Made by a program: the position numbers and the translations under genes
Source of the DNA: Comamonadaceae bacterium
GTDB lineage: Bacteria; Pseudomonadota; Gammaproteobacteria; Burkholderiales; Burkholderiaceae_C
Length of the DNA stretch: 6,344 bases
NCBI GenBank assembly: GCA_024642025.1
Contig: JAHEBY010000142.1
Location: 1-6,344 of the forward strand
Reading direction: 5' to 3'
The notes under the pieces: model-generated
The model's database searches: none
What the model was told of the DNA's origin: nothing
Seen by the model: the letters and a program-made list of their open reading frames with translations, nothing else
In this document: in pieces, positions 5,022-6,344 of the stretch
Layout: each line of letters starts with the position of its first letter
How positions within the stretch are numbered: the first letter of the stretch is position 1

Positions 5022-6221
5022 TCAGGCAGAGGGCGAGGGGCGTGGCTTGTGCGTTGACGCCCATGCGCTCACAGCCATGGCCATGAGCAAGCCCATCAGG
5101 CCAAACCAGTGCAGCGAGCCCATGCCTTCGCGGGCGATGAGCCAGCCGCCGCTGCCCGCGCCTATGGCTTGGCCGGCATACATGGCCGAGGTATTGAGGG
5201 CAATGGAACCTGAAGCCAGTGCGGGCGCGATGCCCACCAGGCGTGCCTGCTGCGCGGAGTTGCTGGAAAAACACCCCAGGGCCCATGGAATGATGATCAC
5301 GGCGGTGAGCGCCATGCTGGTGCCCAGCGGCCATATCAGCAAGCTCACGGCCATGCTGGCAATCCCCAGCATCACCGCTTTGGACGCGCCCAGTCGATCA
5401 ATCTGGCGCGACATCAACACGTTGCCTGCCAGTCCAAACAGGCCAAACCATCCGAATAGCAGACTGAGCTGTACGGGCGTCGCATTCAATAGCGCCTTGT
5501 AATACGGCGCGAAATAGGAGAACAGCACAAACTGCCCGGCGGAATACAGCATTGTCACAACCACGCACAGCATGAGACCTTTTGAGCGCAGCGTTTCGCC
5601 CCAGGTTGCGCGAGACAGTGCTGGCGGCTTGATGCCATCTGGAAAAACGCGCCACACCCACGCGGCGCTGATCAGGGCCAGCGCCGAGACCAGCGCAAAA
5701 GCGTAGCGCCAGCCCAGCGTGCCGCCAATCCAGGCGCCGAGTGGCATGCCCAGCACCGAGGCAACCGACCAGCCCAAAAAGATGAACGTGATGGCCCGCC
5801 CGCGTTGCTCGGGTTTGACGAGTAAGCTCACGCACGCTGCCGCCTGTGGCGTAAAAATTGCGGGCGCCACGACTGCCAGGACGCGGACCACCAGCAGCGA
5901 GCCAAAATCCGGCATCAGCGCACACAGGCCCAGAAACACGCCGTACCAGAGCATCACCAGCGCAAGCAGGCGCCTGCGGTCCCACCCCGCCACGACACTG
6001 GCAAACAGCGGCGCGCCAATACACATCATCACCGCTGCCGCCGTGATCAGCTGCCCCGCCACGGCCACCGATATGGCCAGTGAGTGACTGATCTCGTTCA
6101 GGGTGCCAGGCACGATCATCACGCCCGACCCTATGACGAAGTTGCCAAACAGCAGCGGCCACAGGACGGCGGGTAGCGAGCGGTCCTGTTTGGGGTTTCG
6201 GGATTTTGGCGCTTGGGGCAT
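5022..6221 (-). CDS. MFS transporter, 12-helix drug/metabolite efflux (DHA1) type
   Basis: This 399-residue, very hydrophobic protein is a complete major facilitator superfamily transporter of the inner membrane, of the size and style of proton-driven DHA1 exporters such as AraJ-like proteins. The first helix begins near residue 18. The loop 2-3 motif A is recognisable as GAPLFASVVAGWDRRRLL (69-86). Helix 5 carries an antiporter-type motif C (LGMPLGAWIGGTLGW, 157-171). Helix 11 has NTSAMYAGQAIGAGSGG (343-359), common in this group. The C-terminus is short and basic. Substrate cannot be told from sequence. An in-frame TAA lies six codons upstream of the ATG at 6221, so that ATG is the earliest start; no Shine-Dalgarno precedes it (pyrimidine-rich CTTCTCCT instead). 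It is the first gene of a probable two-gene unit with the pseudouridine synthase homologue. Confidence 0.9.
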   Translation of the reverse strand: MPQAPKSRNPKQDRSLPAVLWPLLFGNFVIGSGVMIVPGTLNEISHSLAISVAVAGQLITAAAVMMCIGAPLFASVVAGWDRRRLLALVMLWYGVFLGLCALMPDFGSLLVVRVLAVVAPAIFTPQAAACVSLLVKPEQRGRAITFIFLGWSVASVLGMPLGAWIGGTLGWRYAFALVSALALISAAWVWRVFPDGIKPPALSRATWGETLRSKGLMLCVVVTMLYSAGQFVLFSYFAPYYKALLNATPVQLSLLFGWFGLFGLAGNVLMSRQIDRLGASKAVMLGIASMAVSLLIWPLGTSMALTAVIIIPWALGCFSSNSAQQARLVGIAPALASGSIALNTSAMYAGQAIGAGSGGWLIAREGMGSLHWFGLMGLLMAMAVSAWASTHKPRPSPSA

Positions 6222-6344
6222 AGGAGAAGGTTCGAGGCATTATGTTCGAGAGGACGCGTGGCAACAGCACGACAGCGACCAGCCTGCTACCATCGCACTG
6301 GATCAATAAGTCTTCGCTGATTTATTTGCCGCCGGTTGGCCATA
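6222..6344. other. Right-end intergenic sequence with a possible promoter for the MFS gene
   Basis: No gene can be supported here. On the minus strand, CATAAT (plus 6239-6244) matches five of six -10 bases and would start transcription near 6232, leaving a leader of only about 11 bases before the MFS ATG. The best -35 match, TTGCCA (plus 6259-6264), is only 14 bases away, which weakens the call. On the plus strand a frame from the ATG at 6242 stays open to the window edge (about 34 codons, MFERTRGN...), with no well-spaced ribosome binding site and no recognisable family. Confidence 0.35.

Noticed and set aside
5398..6306. 302-codon minus-strand frame overlapping the MFS gene in another frame
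   Set aside because: The overlapping frame gives an Arg/Gly/Ala-rich non-membrane sequence, whereas the chosen frame gives 12 helices and MFS motifs. I also considered a frameshifted N-terminus, but both frames there are short and the MFS frame is continuous.
6242..6344. Start of a plus-strand gene at the right edge
   Set aside because: Only about 34 codons are visible, without a well-spaced ribosome site or any recognisable motif; an extension beyond the window would be needed.

Overview
The window looks like ordinary chromosomal sequence from a betaproteobacterium, most probably Comamonadaceae (Rhodoferax/Polaromonas/Acidovorax-like). This placement rests on the GC-rich coding sequence, on protein wording that matches my memory of that family, and on a short AT-rich element at about 178-246 that resembles a repeat common in those genomes. 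It is an inference; no database search was possible. I see no transposase, integrase, phage gene, CRISPR array, tRNA or rRNA.

Layout, left to right. Positions 1-1074 (minus) hold the N-terminal 358 residues of a COG2509-type FAD-dependent oxidoreductase, cut by the left edge. Positions 1174-2091 (minus) encode a complete O-acetylserine sulfhydrylase (CysK type). Positions 2215-2585 (plus) are the RNase P RNA gene rnpB, class A, recognised from its conserved core and paired helices, with an extra P19 hairpin that E. coli lacks. Positions 2593-3120 (minus) encode an IscR/Rrf2-family regulator that has no cysteine at all, so it lacks the usual [2Fe-2S] ligands. A 159-bp AT-rich divergent promoter region follows, with an inverted repeat and repeated TTCGT words. 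Positions 3280-4176 (plus) encode an NhaR-like LysR-type regulator. Ten bases away and convergent, 4187-4996 (minus) encodes an RsuA/RluF-family pseudouridine synthase homologue whose catalytic motif is degenerate. It sits 25 bases downstream of a 12-helix MFS transporter (5022-6221, minus), so the two are likely cotranscribed. The last 123 bases hold no gene I can support.

How the genes may work together. cysK, rnpB and the Rrf2 regulator are neighbours. The regulator may respond to something other than an Fe-S cluster, and a link to cysteine supply (as for CymR-CysK in Firmicutes) is possible but speculative. The NhaR-like regulator is divergent from the Rrf2 gene and could control it through the shared intergenic operator-like sequences. 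No Na+/H+ antiporter is visible beside it. I found no clearly new multi-gene system; the most noteworthy items are two proteins that keep their family folds but have lost hallmark residues, and a repeat-like element translated inside an enzyme gene.
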